From the NCBI GenBank assembly GCA_934045075.1, contig OW203721.1:24562181-24626180 (forward strand): a DNA stretch of 64,000 nt, given 5' to 3'. This DNA comes from Yponomeuta sedellus. Lineage: Eukaryota > Arthropoda > Insecta > Lepidoptera > Yponomeutidae. The stretch's first letter is position 1; each line of letters begins with the position of its first letter. This document shows, piece after piece, positions 52,300 to 62,564 of this stretch. The notes beneath the pieces are model-generated. The model ran no database searches and was not told where the DNA came from. It saw only the letters and a list, made by a program, of their open reading frames with translations. The position numbers and the translations under genes were made by a program.

Positions 52300-52945
52300 T
52301 TTATTTTATTATTGTTAACCGCAAGCCCTTCTAGGCTGTTGCTTTCAGTCTCATTAACTGTGCTCGTCATTTTCCTCATAACATGATAAATCAGAATAAT
52401 TGGAGAAAACCGGGCACTTAATCTGAGTTACTTATTTCAGCCAAAGGTAGGTTGGTCAGTCCCTATTGTTTTTGCCACAACTTTCGTCGTTTGGTCCGTT
52501 TGCACACAACTTTTAGGCGAACGCAGTTTAGCCGAGGGAATTAGCTAGATGACTGTGTGAAATTCTGCCATCAGAAAGGTTGGCCGTTTTCACCTTTTCG
52601 CGAGTATTTAGCGAGAGTTTTGACCGCAACATTTTGCTGATGGCAATACTGTGTAATGTTTAACAGTCTTTTGAATAATCACCGCACGATGGCCGCACGC
52701 AGGGTGGCGTGTCACTGTTATAAAACTCTCTGTACAAAACAAGAGAGTGATATGTTTTTAGGGATTACGTATGTATGTTTGTCCAAATATCCTGACGATG
52801 AAGAAATCTTCATGGGGGAAACTGAGCGTCAGAGATGAGCGTCATATCTCAGTGCTTGGGATTGCCAATCCGCGGTGTTCAAGATTGGTAATAAGCATGA
52901 GTTAACGATATTAGGAGAGAGTACATATTTATAGTACATTATGAT
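52300..52945. other. No supported gene
   Basis: GATTGCCAATCCGCGGTG near 52860 is a fragment of the 1916/20575 family. Confidence 0.35.
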
Positions 52946-52954
52946 ATAAGTGCG

Positions 52955-53075
52955 GTAAGTTGAAAATTACAGCCGAGGCGATATTACTAGCCCGAGCCAT
53001 CGGCGAGGGCTATAAGGAAGCAGAGGCTGTAATTTTCAAAGCGCACGTATGTCATACGACGTTTTATAACATATT
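52955..53075. mobile_element. Short inverted-repeat element
   Basis: TTGAAAATTACAGCC (about 52964) and GGCTGTAATTTTCAAA (about 53026) are inverted, with CCGAGGCGATATTACTAGCC between. Confidence 0.6.
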
Positions 53076-53271
53076 TACGAGCAAATGAATAAAATTCTGA
53101 CTTTGTTATCATCACTACTTGATGACATTTTCAAATAAAAACAATACATCGAAAAGAAAAAGCGCGCGGTTTTATTTTTACTTGTCCACAAATAAGCGAT
53201 GCGCGCGCATCAACTTTTTTTTTTAGGCAAAGGTACAAAAACAGCCAGTATTACTAATAAAGTAAATTAAT

Positions 53272-53330
53272 ATTTTTATGCCACACCTGGCCATAAAGTG
53301 GCTTTTTCCGTACGCGCAGCGTATAATATA
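53272..53330 (+). repeat. Fragment of the 'CCACACCTGGCAATAAAGTGG' family
   Basis: TTTTTATGCCACACCTGGCC and ATAAAGTGGCTTTTTCCG, breaking after that. Confidence 0.55.
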
Positions 53331-53548
53331 ATATGTAAATATAATATGAAACAATAAGTACATCCAGAGTTTGCACTGCATTAGGGCTAAAGAGATTATG
53401 GGGATCCGGTGGGCTAACCAGCACCACCAATGAAAACCAGTGATTTTTAGCACCAGAGACCACGAACCCGTTTTTGGGGTTAATGCTATTTGCTTACATG
53501 GGTCCTTTAATCTTAAAATACTATTGATTATTTAACATGATTAAGAGA

Positions 53549-53770
53549 TTTTATGCCACACCTGGCAATAAAGTGTACAATAAAGTACGGAAAAAGCCGC
53601 TTTCTGGCCAAGTGTAGACATAAAAAGATGTACACAATACGGGAGGTAATAAAGAAAGCCCTCGATCGCATATTTACGTCCCTCGCTTGCAGCTCGTGCC
53701 GCAAACTTCTGCGATCTCGGCTTTTCTTTGTATTACCACCCCAGTTGTGTAATGTACTATTGTGTTTTTG
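53549..53770 (+). repeat. Dispersed repeat, 'CCACACCTGGCAATAAAGTGG' family
   Basis: TTATGCCACACCTGGCAATA, ACATAAAAAGATGTACACAA, CTCGATCGCATATTTACGTC and GTGTAATGTACTATT. Its frame of 75 codons is not called a gene because copies on both strands share the DNA, not a conserved frame. Confidence 0.7.
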
Positions 53771-54005
53771 TTACAAATAAATGGTTGTAATTTATTGTCA
53801 CAATTAATTAAATTAAAGAATTAAATGTTTATTTGTTATATTTTATTTCCCAAAGTTAATTTTATTCATAAAATATTGACCACTTTCTTGACATAAAACC
53901 TCTTTGCTAAAATTTTTAAAAGTATCGTTCATTTTTAGACGGAGTATCTTAAAACTTAATTTAAAAAAAACACGTGCCTTTTATTTACATTACATTATCG
54001 CACAA

Positions 54006-54341
54006 GTACGTAATGAGATACATTACGATATTAAAATTGGTGTAATTACAACCACTTTACGAGCAAATATGTTATAAACCCTTTTATGCCACACCTGGCA
54101 ATAAAGTGGCTTTTTGGCCAAGTGTAGACATAAAAAGATGTACACAACACGGGAGGTAATAAAGAAAGCTCTCGATCGCATATTTACGTCCCTCGCTTGC
54201 AGCTCGTGCCGCAAACTTCTGCGATCTCGGCCTTTCTTTGTATTACCACCCTAGTTGTGTAATGTACTATTATAACATATTTGCTCGTAAAGTGGTTGTA
54301 ATTACACCAATTTCAATATCGTAATGTATCTCATTACGTAC
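54006..54341. mobile_element. Foldback element enclosing another repeat
   Basis: Arms 54006-54077 and 54270-54341 are 72-bp inverted repeats with one mismatch. The interior 54078-54269 is a copy of the repeat at 53549-53770. A reversed end fragment of that same repeat (CACTTTATTGCCAGGTGTGG) follows at 54341. Confidence 0.8.
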
Positions 54342-54784
54342 ACTTTATTGCCAGGTGTGGCATAAAATATATTACTGCTTTCAGCCATTTTGACTGAAAC
54401 ACCAATAACACCGTGTGACGTCACGCTTAGGCAAACTTTTGTTTACTTTCTTTGGCTGCGCGTAGACACATTTGAGGTTTGATGTTTGTTTACCCAGTGA
54501 CATTAGATTCAACTAGATGACACTGAGTGCTGTTTTCCCACAGATTTAAGATAAATTTAGAAAAATCACATTAACTTTCGTTAAACTTTAGTTTATTACG
54601 GAAATATAGGTTTCTTTGTAAATAATATATGTGTTCCTACGCTATCAAAGAGGATTTAAACATTTTTCGTTACGACTATTTATGCCGCACTCTTTCTCTG
54701 CAGTGTGACGTACACGATCTACATAAAAAAATACACCTTATGGTCATAAGTACACCACTACTTTTATTTTATGTATAAGCATAT

Positions 54785-54896
54785 TTTTTATCGTGTGACT
54801 AAAGCAAACCTCGTAGCGTCCGCCGACCAAAAGTTATAATTTTTTATCGTATGACTAAAGCAAACCTCGTAGCGTCCGCCGACCAAAAGTTATAAT
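54785..54896 (+). repeat. 56-bp tandem duplication
   Basis: 54785-54840 and 54841-54896 differ at one base (GTGTGAC/GTATGAC). Confidence 0.85.
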
Positions 54897-55660
54897 TACG
54901 CCGACATGTCCATTGTCATGAATCCTCTGGCTGAAACGATATTTTGGTCACGCATCGGTATGATATTAATGAAATTTCATGTTCAACGTGCTTTTGGGCT
55001 CTTAATGCGATCGCGCTCGATCAATTTCAGCATTTATTTCACCTTTCATTTTAATGTCGCTAGCTGATGTGATTGAATGAATGGAACGTCCAAGCGTGGA
55101 TTATTTCACGTATTGTTTTAATTATAGGTGCAGTATCGTGTTCCCAATTAATGATGGTTACTTTAGTTGTGCGCCTTAAGCCTGTCATTACTAATTTAAT
55201 AACGTGATTTTGTCTGTACGAAATATCAAAGCGGTTTACTAAAATTTCCTCATAAACGCACGCCTATCTCTAATTTTATAACGTTATTTTATCTGTAAGA
55301 ATAAATATGTAATTTCCTAACATTTTCTCATAATCTCACGCCTGTAATTTTCTCATAATCTCAAGCCGGGGTAAACTCGTTTAATATTAACCATTTTCTG
55401 TACTAATGCCTAGGCTAATTTATAGATAGATAAAACATTTATTTAACGACACAATACTAAAAACACAATGTAAAAACAAACAACATAAAACATAACATAT
55501 TCACAGATATACATATTCTCAATTTGGCGAACGCAAAAACAAAAGAAAAAAGTTACACATTTATATCGTGATTTCATTTTGATTTTGGTTTAAAGTATTG
55601 AGCCCCTAAATTGGCCCCATTAACAATTATTATGTAATGGGGTAAATGTATATTTTATTA
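54897..55660. other. No supported gene
   Basis: ATTTTCTCATAATCTCACGC is partially repeated near 55320-55370; otherwise unremarkable. Confidence 0.4.
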
Positions 55661-55867
55661 GTTAGTGGTTTATATAAGAGTTATTTTGTATAAGAGTATA
55701 AGATATCATGCTGGACTTCGAGACTTACCTATGAATAAAAAAATACTTTCTATTCATACTCAAGCTTCTGATCATTCCGTTTCACTGTACATATCTAAAC
55801 AAAGGAAATGGGCTGAATCTTTTGTTGTGGCAGCAACTAAACTAGACAGTATGCCGTTACGTAAATA

Positions 55868-56098
55868 ATGCCGAAAACCAATCTTGAGCTGTCTTCGGGC
55901 TCATCTAGACGAACGGCAGCGATTCGGCGAAACAGATTCGCGAATTCCCCAAAAGAAAAACGTGCAAATTCCCAATTTCAGGCTCCACGACGCAACGAAC
56001 AGATGACGGCGAACGAAAAGTTCGCTCTTTTATTTTATTTCATTTTACTTGTTCCACTCCTAGCAACAATCTTCGGGACTCAACCTGGCTGTGTCTGA
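55868..56098 (+). CDS. Possible small membrane protein, unknown
   Basis: A 76-codon frame has a basic, Asn/Ser/Arg-rich first half (SSRRTAAIRRNRFANSPKEK) and one hydrophobic segment near residues 52-68 (FALLFYFILLVPLLATI) before a short polar end. This is the plan of a small single-pass or tail-anchored protein. Against it: the upstream frame 55665-55868 ends at the start codon, no promoter, intron or family is recognised, and the surroundings are repeats. Confidence 0.25.
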   Translation: MPKTNLELSSGSSRRTAAIRRNRFANSPKEKRANSQFQAPRRNEQMTANEKFALLFYFILLVPLLATIFGTQPGCV

Positions 56099-56700
56099 GA
56101 GACAGGGTGTTCTTTTACGGTACTGTAATACTCTAATATTTAAAATAGGTTTTTTGGAACAATAATACTTTATTTTTTTAATTTATTTTTTCATTGAAAC
56201 CCTAGCCTAGCTGGCTCTCCATACGACTGGCACAACAGAACGTAACGGTTTCCTTTAAAATAATTGAAACTTGACTTGAAGTCTGCACCGGCCAGCTGTT
56301 ATAAAGAAGCATCGTTACAGTACTGTAACGCTCAATCTATTTTTTTATGCTGTCTTTATGTATCTCACAGTAAAGCACAAGTCTTGGGAGAGAGAGTATG
56401 TGCTAAAACGCCACACGTGATTACCGCAGATTATTAATTTCAAGCGCTGAATACCTCAAATACTCGGGTTTCCTCACGATGTTTTTCTGCGCCATTAGGG
56501 AGTGGTATTGCTAGTGTAACTTCAGAAATGTACGTGCCTTACAAAGTCTCGCGCTATCAGGTCAGACTATCGAAACTACTATTGCCATATTTTCGTGTTT
56601 GAGGCGACCTTGTTAGGTAACTATTACAAATGTTTTTCTTGTGTTAACGATTGTGGACAAAGGCGAGCTTACTGCTACTTAACATGACCTACTAACTAAC
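56099..56700. other. No supported gene; SINE fragments
   Basis: Contains reversed fragments of the 46267 family (56370-56450) and of the SINE body (GTTTCCTCACGATGTTTTTC near 56467). Confidence 0.4.
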
Positions 56701-56701
56701 C

Positions 56702-56837
56702 TAAATGTTTAAAACAAGGTTAGCATGTGGTGCAACTTACAATATTAAATATACTCTTCACTCAGAAGGGACTGCTATGCAGGAAGAGACCCGTGCCCCA
56801 GCAGTGGGGACACACAAGGGTTGATAACGAACTTAGA
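56702..56837 (+). repeat. 136-bp direct duplication, copy 1
   Basis: Matches 57390-57525 without gaps and with three substitutions. The right part (GAGACCCGTGCCCCAGCAGT … TTGATAACG) is the 3' end of the 5S-SINE; the left part is unique. Confidence 0.85.
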
Positions 56838-56929
56838 AGGGACGCCCCAGGCAGACATACTTCGACCAAATAGGGGATGCATTCGCAAAGGGAAAGATAA
56901 CAACTACCCGGTATCGGCGTGCGTGAATG

Positions 56930-57030
56930 CAACTACTTATGAACGTTGATGAAGCATGGTGATCTGTCGGGATCGTGGCCTATGGCAGTCCCTGGTCTCT
57001 GCCTACTCCTCTGGAACACAGGCGTGAGGT
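56930..57030 (-). repeat. Dispersed repeat, 'CACGCCTGTAT' family, reversed
   Basis: GCGTGAATGCAACTACTTAT, GAAGCATGGTGATCTGTC and CTCTGGAACACAGGCGTGAG. Confidence 0.55.
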
Positions 57031-57039
57031 TATTCATCA

Positions 57040-57390
57040 TCATCAGCCCACCGCTGCCCACTGCTGGGTATAGGCCTTTTCCCCATTATGCCAAGCCTCA
57101 TGGTCTCTCGCCATCCTCATCCAAGGACCCTCCACTGACTCTGCCACATCGTCTGACCATCGGGCCGCCGGTCTGCCCACCGAGCGCTTTCCCGTTCTCG
57201 GCCGCCACTCTGTGACTGCTCTGGTCCACCTGCCGTCTTCCCGCCTTGCCAAGAGCCCCGCCCACCTCCACTTTAGTCTCGAGATCCGGTCCCCTACATC
57301 ATCAACCTTCGTTTTACGTCGAATAACGATATTTGGAACCCGATCTACGAGTCTAAGGCCCAACATGGAACGCTCCATGGCTCTCTGGTT
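57040..57390 (-). pseudogene. RTE-like LINE C-terminus, open frame
   Basis: A single minus frame (57378-57043, 111 codons) reads MERSMLGLRLVDRV, VGDRISRLKWRWAGLLARRE, TEWRPRTGKRSVGRPAARWS and YTQQWA. It is the same family position as 51693-52291 but another RTE lineage, closest to 45085-45360. No frameshift in the retained part. Confidence 0.75.
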
Positions 57391-57525
57391 AAATGTTTAA
57401 AACAAGGTTAGCATGTGGTGCAACTTACAATATTAAATATACTCTTCACTCAGAAGGGACTGCTATGCAGAAAGAGACCCGTGCCTCAGCAGTGGGGACA
57501 TACAAGGGTTGATAACGAACTTAGA
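57390..57525 (+). repeat. 136-bp direct duplication, copy 2
   Basis: Second copy of 56702-56837; the two lie 688 bp apart and bracket the RTE fragment. Confidence 0.85.
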
Positions 57526-58015
57526 TTCTCGAGGTTATTATGTCACGTTTACTCAGAAGACGGCAATACGAGTACCTCATGGCGGGAAGAGGATGCTTAC
57601 TCCTCTGCGACCTGGCACCGTATTTTCTTTGTGGACTCACTGTAACAAGCGGCCTGAGTTGTGCACTCGAGTGGATATAACAAGCTTTTAATAAATATGT
57701 ATGATGCATTGAAATAGTCTCGTAGAATTTGAGATGCATGATGACCAATGGTTGTTGCAACAAACGGCGGTTACTTCGCGTCTAAATAGGTATATGGGTA
57801 CTCTTTATTATGTTTTTTTTTTCATGTAGATGGATTGGGTACCACTGCAGGGTAAAGGCCTCTCCTATTGCTTTCTACTCCTAACTGTTCAAAGCTCCCT
57901 CCTGCCAACCTGGTTTACAGGATATGCCTAGTGTGGAGATCTCAAGCTATCTCACGTAGTACGAATTGTTTAACAGTGCAGTAAACATGTATCTGTGATT
58001 ATATTCTTTTCAATG
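57526..58015. other. No supported gene
   Basis: Short frames on both strands without domains; a reversed 'GGCCTGTGCCC'-type fragment near 57840. Confidence 0.35.
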
Positions 58016-58017
58016 CA

Positions 58018-58190
58018 CTAATCAGGACTGTACGCAATACTGAGAGTATTGTAAAGAGGTTCAAAATTTCACTGATGCTGGTTAGTCGCCCATTAGCTCA
58101 GTTGGAAGAGCGCTGGCACGGATTGCCAGAGGTCCCGGCGTGGGTGGAATTTTTAGCTTCTAAACAGGTTTTAAAAAATGTATCTGTGTT
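58018..58190 (+). repeat. 308-bp unit, partial
   Basis: GTATTGTAAAGAGGTTCAAA, module start 58089 (GCCCATTAGCTCAGTTGGAA); the B box is deleted (GAGGTCCCGGCGTGGGTGG). Confidence 0.7.
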
Positions 58191-58334
58191 TTATTTGTAT
58201 TATTCTATTACTCGTAATTAGTAAAAAAACTACATTTAATTTTTATTTTGGTTTTTTTATATAAAAGGTCGTCCCGTCAACTCCGCGATATGCGTCGAGT
58301 GGAACCCAGTGACGATTTTTGCCCACCTGTACGG

Positions 58335-58810
58335 GTTTAAAAACCTATTTAGAGGCTAAAAATTTTCACCCATGCCGGGATTCGAACCCGCAACCTCTGG
58401 CTATCCGTGCCAGCGCTCTACCAATTGAGCCAATGGGCGACTCACCGGCATCAATGAAATTTCGAACCTCTTTACACTATTCTCTGTATTACGTACAGGC
58501 AGCGACATCCGGCTTAAGCAAATTGCATCACTTACAGCCCCGACTTCCTACTTTGCAGTTAGGTTTTACATCGGAACAATATCACTGTACCCACATGATT
58601 ACACTATTTTTATTTTTAATGCACTAACCCGTGCTAAGGACAAATTTAAAAACCTATTTAGAGGCTAAAAATTTCACCCATGCCGGGATTCGAACCCGCA
58701 ACCTCTGGCTATCCGTGCCAGCGCTCTACCAATTGAGCCAATGGGCGACTCACCGGCATCAATGAAATTTCGAACCTCTTTACACTATTCTCTGTATTAT
58801 CAGAGGTTCG
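58335..58810 (-). repeat. Second tandem dimer of the 308-bp unit
   Basis: Two minus-strand units in direct order, with blocks GAGGCTAAAAATTTTCACCC (near 58351) and GAGGCTAAAAATTTCACCCA (near 58662), about 311 bp apart. Modules near 58368-58440 and 58680-58746. The second unit ends near 58798, where a short inverted piece (AGAGGTTCGAAATTGATGAT) follows. The shared CATCAATGAAATTTCG variant shows that the two units descend from one local duplication. Confidence 0.85.
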
Positions 58811-59455
58811 AAATTGATGATGCCGGTGTGCGGGGTCTATGCGGCTTACTTGGCCCGCCCAACACCACTTCAACTTATAGCTTGGAGCTCCAAAGACCAC
58901 AATTTTGGTTCTGTACAGTAGTGTTTCAGATAATGTACAATAAAATCCTGAATAAAATTAGCTATAGTGAAATATAAAATGTTGGGCCCAGATCATCGCT
59001 GCCTCTGGTAAGGGTCCTTTGTATTAATCACCTCATAATGAGATGATATGATATGGCAGATACTCAGGTTTCCTCACAGAGTGTTCCATTACAGTTATCG
59101 AGTGTTGTAGTAGCAATCAACCATAACTTCACAAATGTATGAAACTTAGTAAACAAAGTCGTTGCTACATTTTGAATGTGTTCAAAACCTCACAAACGTG
59201 AGGCCGACCGTGTGACCTACGACTGCATGATACTCGTGAAACTACAATTCTGATTCTCTAAATTTAGATGATGATTAGACTCGAGTACACGCAATACAGC
59301 GTCACAGATTCAGAAAGTTAAAAATTGCTTTACTACATTTGGTTGAGCTTATATATATCCTCTCTTTCTTATAGAAGGCCTGTGCTCCTCAGTCGCACGC
59401 AGGTTACTTACAGAATAGAACTACTTTATGTAATAAGGCAGCCAATTAAGTATGT
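58811..59455. other. No supported gene; minor SINE fragment
   Basis: AGGTTTCCTCACAGAGTGTT near 59068 is a reversed SINE body fragment. Nothing else recognised. Confidence 0.4.
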
Positions 59456-59459
59456 ACCA

Positions 59460-59640
59460 ATGACTTTGTAAGTTATGTACATTTGTGAAATAATTGTAAC
59501 AATAACACTCGCTGACTGTGAAGGAAAACATCGTAAGGAAAGCCTAGTGTCTGAAGTGTTAACGTACCTCAGCGCTTGCCACCTACAATGGCCCAACTAT
59601 GAGGCTAAGTACAAAAATCTCAGGTCTAACTAAATAACTA
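59460..59640 (+). repeat. tRNA-SINE body fragment
   Basis: GTAAGTTATGTACATTTGTG and TGACTGTGAAGGAAAACATC. Confidence 0.5.
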
Positions 59641-59704
59641 AGGCAGCCAATTTCACTATGATTTTATATAATTCAGCTTCTGTATACAAAAAGATATAAT
59701 TCAA

Positions 59705-60049
59705 TTGTATCTTCGGTATAAAGATGTTCTGAAGCGCCGCCTATTCCAGAGCAATATAGCCGTCAATAAGTGGGAGGAACTTGCACAGCAAAAGCTACAA
59801 AGGCTGAAAGCTATTAGCTCAGACACTGCAGCCTTTGAACAGGCGCGTCTTCAAGAACTCGACGCCAAGCGCCACTTTCGAAAAACTTTTATAAAGTCCA
59901 TTTACAATTACACATACAATTGTACCGGTCAATTGTATTGCGGCAGCTGGGACCTTGTGTTTATGAGCAAATTCGGGTTTCCATCAAGTTCCGATGCTCC
60001 GAAGCTCGGGTCTGAGATAAATGGGCCCTCGTCAGGGTATCACCGTTGA
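59705..60049 (+). pseudogene. LINE ORF2 C-terminal fragment of a third type
   Basis: 114 codons containing LRYKDVLKRRLFQSNI, VNKWEELAQQKLQRLKAI, TAAFEQARLQELDAKR and a Cys-containing tail YNCTGQLYC. The 'RYKDVLKR…W…A…R' pattern is known from C-terminal regions of non-LTR reverse transcriptase ORFs in several animal groups, usually ending in a zinc knuckle; here the knuckle looks damaged. No RT domain upstream. The family is a guess from motif memory. Confidence 0.45.
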
Positions 60050-60188
60050 CGGAATCGTTGTGGAGGAATCATCATCATTTATTTATCTATCTATAGAACC
60101 TCAAGGATACTAAGGTAAAGTAGAAAATCATCCCGTATCGGTCTATTTCTGATACTTTTATTTCAATCCCACGTAATTGCGAGAAAAT

Positions 60189-60558
60189 CGATATCAACCC
60201 TTGTATGTCCCCTGTGCTGGGGCACGTAGCATTGTAGGAAGGTGAGGTCATAATCCACCACATGGGCCAAGTTCAGATTGGTGGAGGATTGTAATTAATC
60301 GAGTAAGACAGTGGCGGGCCTTACTGTCAGGAGTTATCAAGCCGCCCACAAGGCCTCTGACATAGCTTAACGACAGCCATTACATGATAGCTAGCACCAA
60401 CGGCTTAACGTGCCTTGCAAAGCAAGAAAGCGCTGAGAAAAAATGCCACTAGCGGTGGTCACGGGATGGTTACCCTTCGAGCACCCGACCGCGCCTGTTA
60501 TTGTTTAACCTTAGTGATTAATTCCAATCACTCGGTTCCACTAGGCCACGAGCGCTTC
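60189..60558 (-). repeat. 5S-rRNA-derived SINE, full length
   Basis: Reverse strand: GAAGCGCTCGTGGCCTAGTG, GGTTAAACAATAACAGGCGC, body with AGTGGCATTTTTTCTCAGCG, and a 3' end at TGTATGTCC…GATATCG. A small insertion (AATTAATCGAGTAAG) sits in the body near 60295. Confidence 0.8.
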
Positions 60559-60561
60559 CAA

Positions 60562-60830
60562 CTCACGTTCTCTTGATGCTCCGTGAGTCACCAGAAGGCC
60601 CTCGCTGAAAATCAGTGTGTGGGTGCAAACCCTCAGCTTATACTGAGCATGAGGCCTTTTTCTAGCTGCATCGACATAATTACTGTGTAGCGTTGGAATT
60701 GGTTTTCGTTTTATTCATATGTAGTTTCTCTTTTCTTCTGCTTTTGTTTTATTCCTGCTTTGTTTTCTGTATGTCTTTGTGGCGTTAAATAATTTTTTTT
60801 CTTTCTTTAAATGAACTTTTCACAAAACGA
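60562..60830 (+). repeat. Putative LINE 3' UTR with T-rich tail
   Basis: GAGTCACCAGAAGGCCCTCG, TGAGCATGAGGCCTTTTTCT, TGTATGTCTTTGTGGCGTTA and a TTTTTTTTCTTTCTTT end. The layout fits a non-LTR 3' end; the family is not named. Confidence 0.4.
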
Positions 60831-60839
60831 ACTTTTTGT

Positions 60840-61077
60840 GCCACCTAGTAAGTTTAGTACGGAACGAAGCGTTGTCCTAATTGGTCGCATTAATGCGCGA
60901 ACACGCCGTCACGTTGTACAAAGCACTTGAGTCACGGTAAACTAGGTTGCTATCACGTTTTGTAGCTCTTTAACCGGTACACCGGGCCGGTACCGGTATT
61001 CGGTGTTTTCCGAGGCGTTAATCGTCTTAAGATGAAGACTTTCTTGCAAGTCCACGGACCTCTTGGCGGCGGAGCTC
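60840..61077 (+). CDS. Possible promoter and first exon
   Basis: GC-richer, apparently unique sequence with three ACCGGT/CCGGT sites (TTTAACCGGTAC, GGGCCGGTACCGGT at about 60970-60998) precedes an ATG at 61032. The frame MKTFLQVHGPLGGGA reaches a consensus donor GTGAGT at 61078 (phase 1). AACCGGT resembles Grainyhead-type sites. No acceptor or downstream exon was identified, so this stays a candidate. Confidence 0.25.
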
Positions 61078-61151
61078 GTGAGTTGCATTTACTTGTACAA
61101 AATTACTCCAAGTGACAGTACATGACAATCCTAGTTTGAGACGAGTGTAAG

Positions 61152-61505
61152 AAATGAGAAACGAACAACTTATTTCAACGTAAAGAATTTACTTTCAAAG
61201 TCAATTTACTTTACTAGCCGCTGCCTTCGGGCCATATTTGTAGTAGAGGAACGTGCAGCAGAGAAGCAACTCCACCCAGACCATTTTATCTAAAAAAAAA
61301 CTTAGTATTCATACAGCAGAGCCTGTATGAAATGATTCCATGATTGCCACTTTAAAAGTTGAAACATTTTAGTTAATTTACTAATAAAAGTAGGAAAAAC
61401 AAGGGCCAGACGCACAGACAGTACTCGTTCACGAGCATAATGCAGAGGTCAGCCATCACAAGTATCAACCATTTTATTGACCCGGCTCTGAATGTCTAGG
61501 CCATA
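61152..61505 (-). repeat. LINE family B 3' UTR
   Basis: Reverse counterpart of 27345-27720: TTATTTCAACGTAAAGAATT, TAGCCGCTGCCTTCGGGCC, ATTCCATGATTGCCA and TCGTTCACGAGCATAATGCA GAGGTCAGCCATCA. Confidence 0.65.
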
Positions 61506-61567
61506 GCGCAACCATTCGAATGAAAAATCGTTTATTTATTTTAATTACTTTTAGTCACGATGCCGCT

Positions 61568-61746
61568 TCGATATCAACCCTTTTATGTCCCACCATGAGG
61601 GCCAAGTCCGGGTTGGTGGAGGGTCGTAAGACAGTGGCGGGTCTTACAGTCAGAAGTTATTAAGCCGCCCATGAGGCCTCTGACATGGCTTAACGACTGC
61701 CATTACATGACAGCCGGCACCAATGGCTTAACGTGCCTTGCGACGC
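61568..61746 (-). repeat. 5S-SINE, head missing and 3' end shortened
   Basis: GATATCAACCCTTTTATGTC joins directly to CCACCATGAGGGCCAAGTCC, so the CAGCAGTGGGG and CCTGCGATGCAGG segments are deleted; the body runs to AACGTGCCTTGCGA. Confidence 0.75.
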
Positions 61747-61769
61747 CATGATGCCGCTTATTGTACTTA

Positions 61770-62012
61770 TTGACGGCCTCGGTGGCGCAGCGGTTTGGCA
61801 CGCTGACTGTAAAACCGAAGGTCTCGGGTTCGATCCCCCGGCCGGGTCAAACTAGGAACTTTTTCTAGTTTTTCTCGGGTCTTGGATGTTATCTATGTAT
61901 TTATTGTATTAAATTTATCGTCGAGTTAGCACCTATAACACAAGTCATTTAGTTGTACTTAGTATAGGGCAGACGAGATCTTTGTAATATGTCCATGAAT
62001 ATTTATATTTTA
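61770..62012 (+). repeat. tRNA-headed SINE, family E
   Basis: Head GACGGCCTCGGTGGCGCAGC, B box GGTTCGATCCCCCGG, body through AAATTTATCGTCGAGTTAGC to ATATTTATATTTTATTT. Confidence 0.8.
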
Positions 62013-62560
62013 TTTAATTTCTGTTACTGTTCTAAAGAAAATTCGTTTTGTCAATCTATCATTTTCCACGATTATCATTTATCCTACACAATGGCGACAT
62101 TCGACATTGTGATTAAAATCTTATGTTTTTGATGCTGCCCATTTCAGGATTCTCAAGATATTTGTACACCCTATCTGCATCAGTAACGGTGCCGGAATAT
62201 TTTTCCAAACGACCCACGTAATCGGCACGCAACTTTGGCCAAATAGTACGACGGGCCACGCACAATAATGGATAGTTTCGAGTAAGCCGCCCCGTGATAT
62301 TATGTACCTACCCGCCCACCTTTGCGGCTTCGACTGCTGTGTTTACACCACGCCTGAGCTTGGAAGGAAGTGGTGGGGAGTGAGAAGTGTATTGGTGTAA
62401 ACGGCTACTTAGCTCGGTAATAAACACTATCCTCATCTTCAGTCAGGAACCCAAATACATGCATGAATTACTTTAAATAGGACTTTTTTGCATGACGCCG
62501 CCACTATTCAGGAAAGAAACAAGAACTTGATTTTCATACATTTTTGTTTGATGGATGTTT
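62013..62560. other. No supported gene
   Basis: No recognised repeat; short frames only. Confidence 0.4.
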
Positions 62561-62564
62561 ACAT

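Noticed and set aside
53553..53780. 75-codon frame MPHLAIKCTIKYG… as a gene
   Set aside because: It lies in a dispersed repeat copied at 22075 and 54078, whose copies do not keep the frame.
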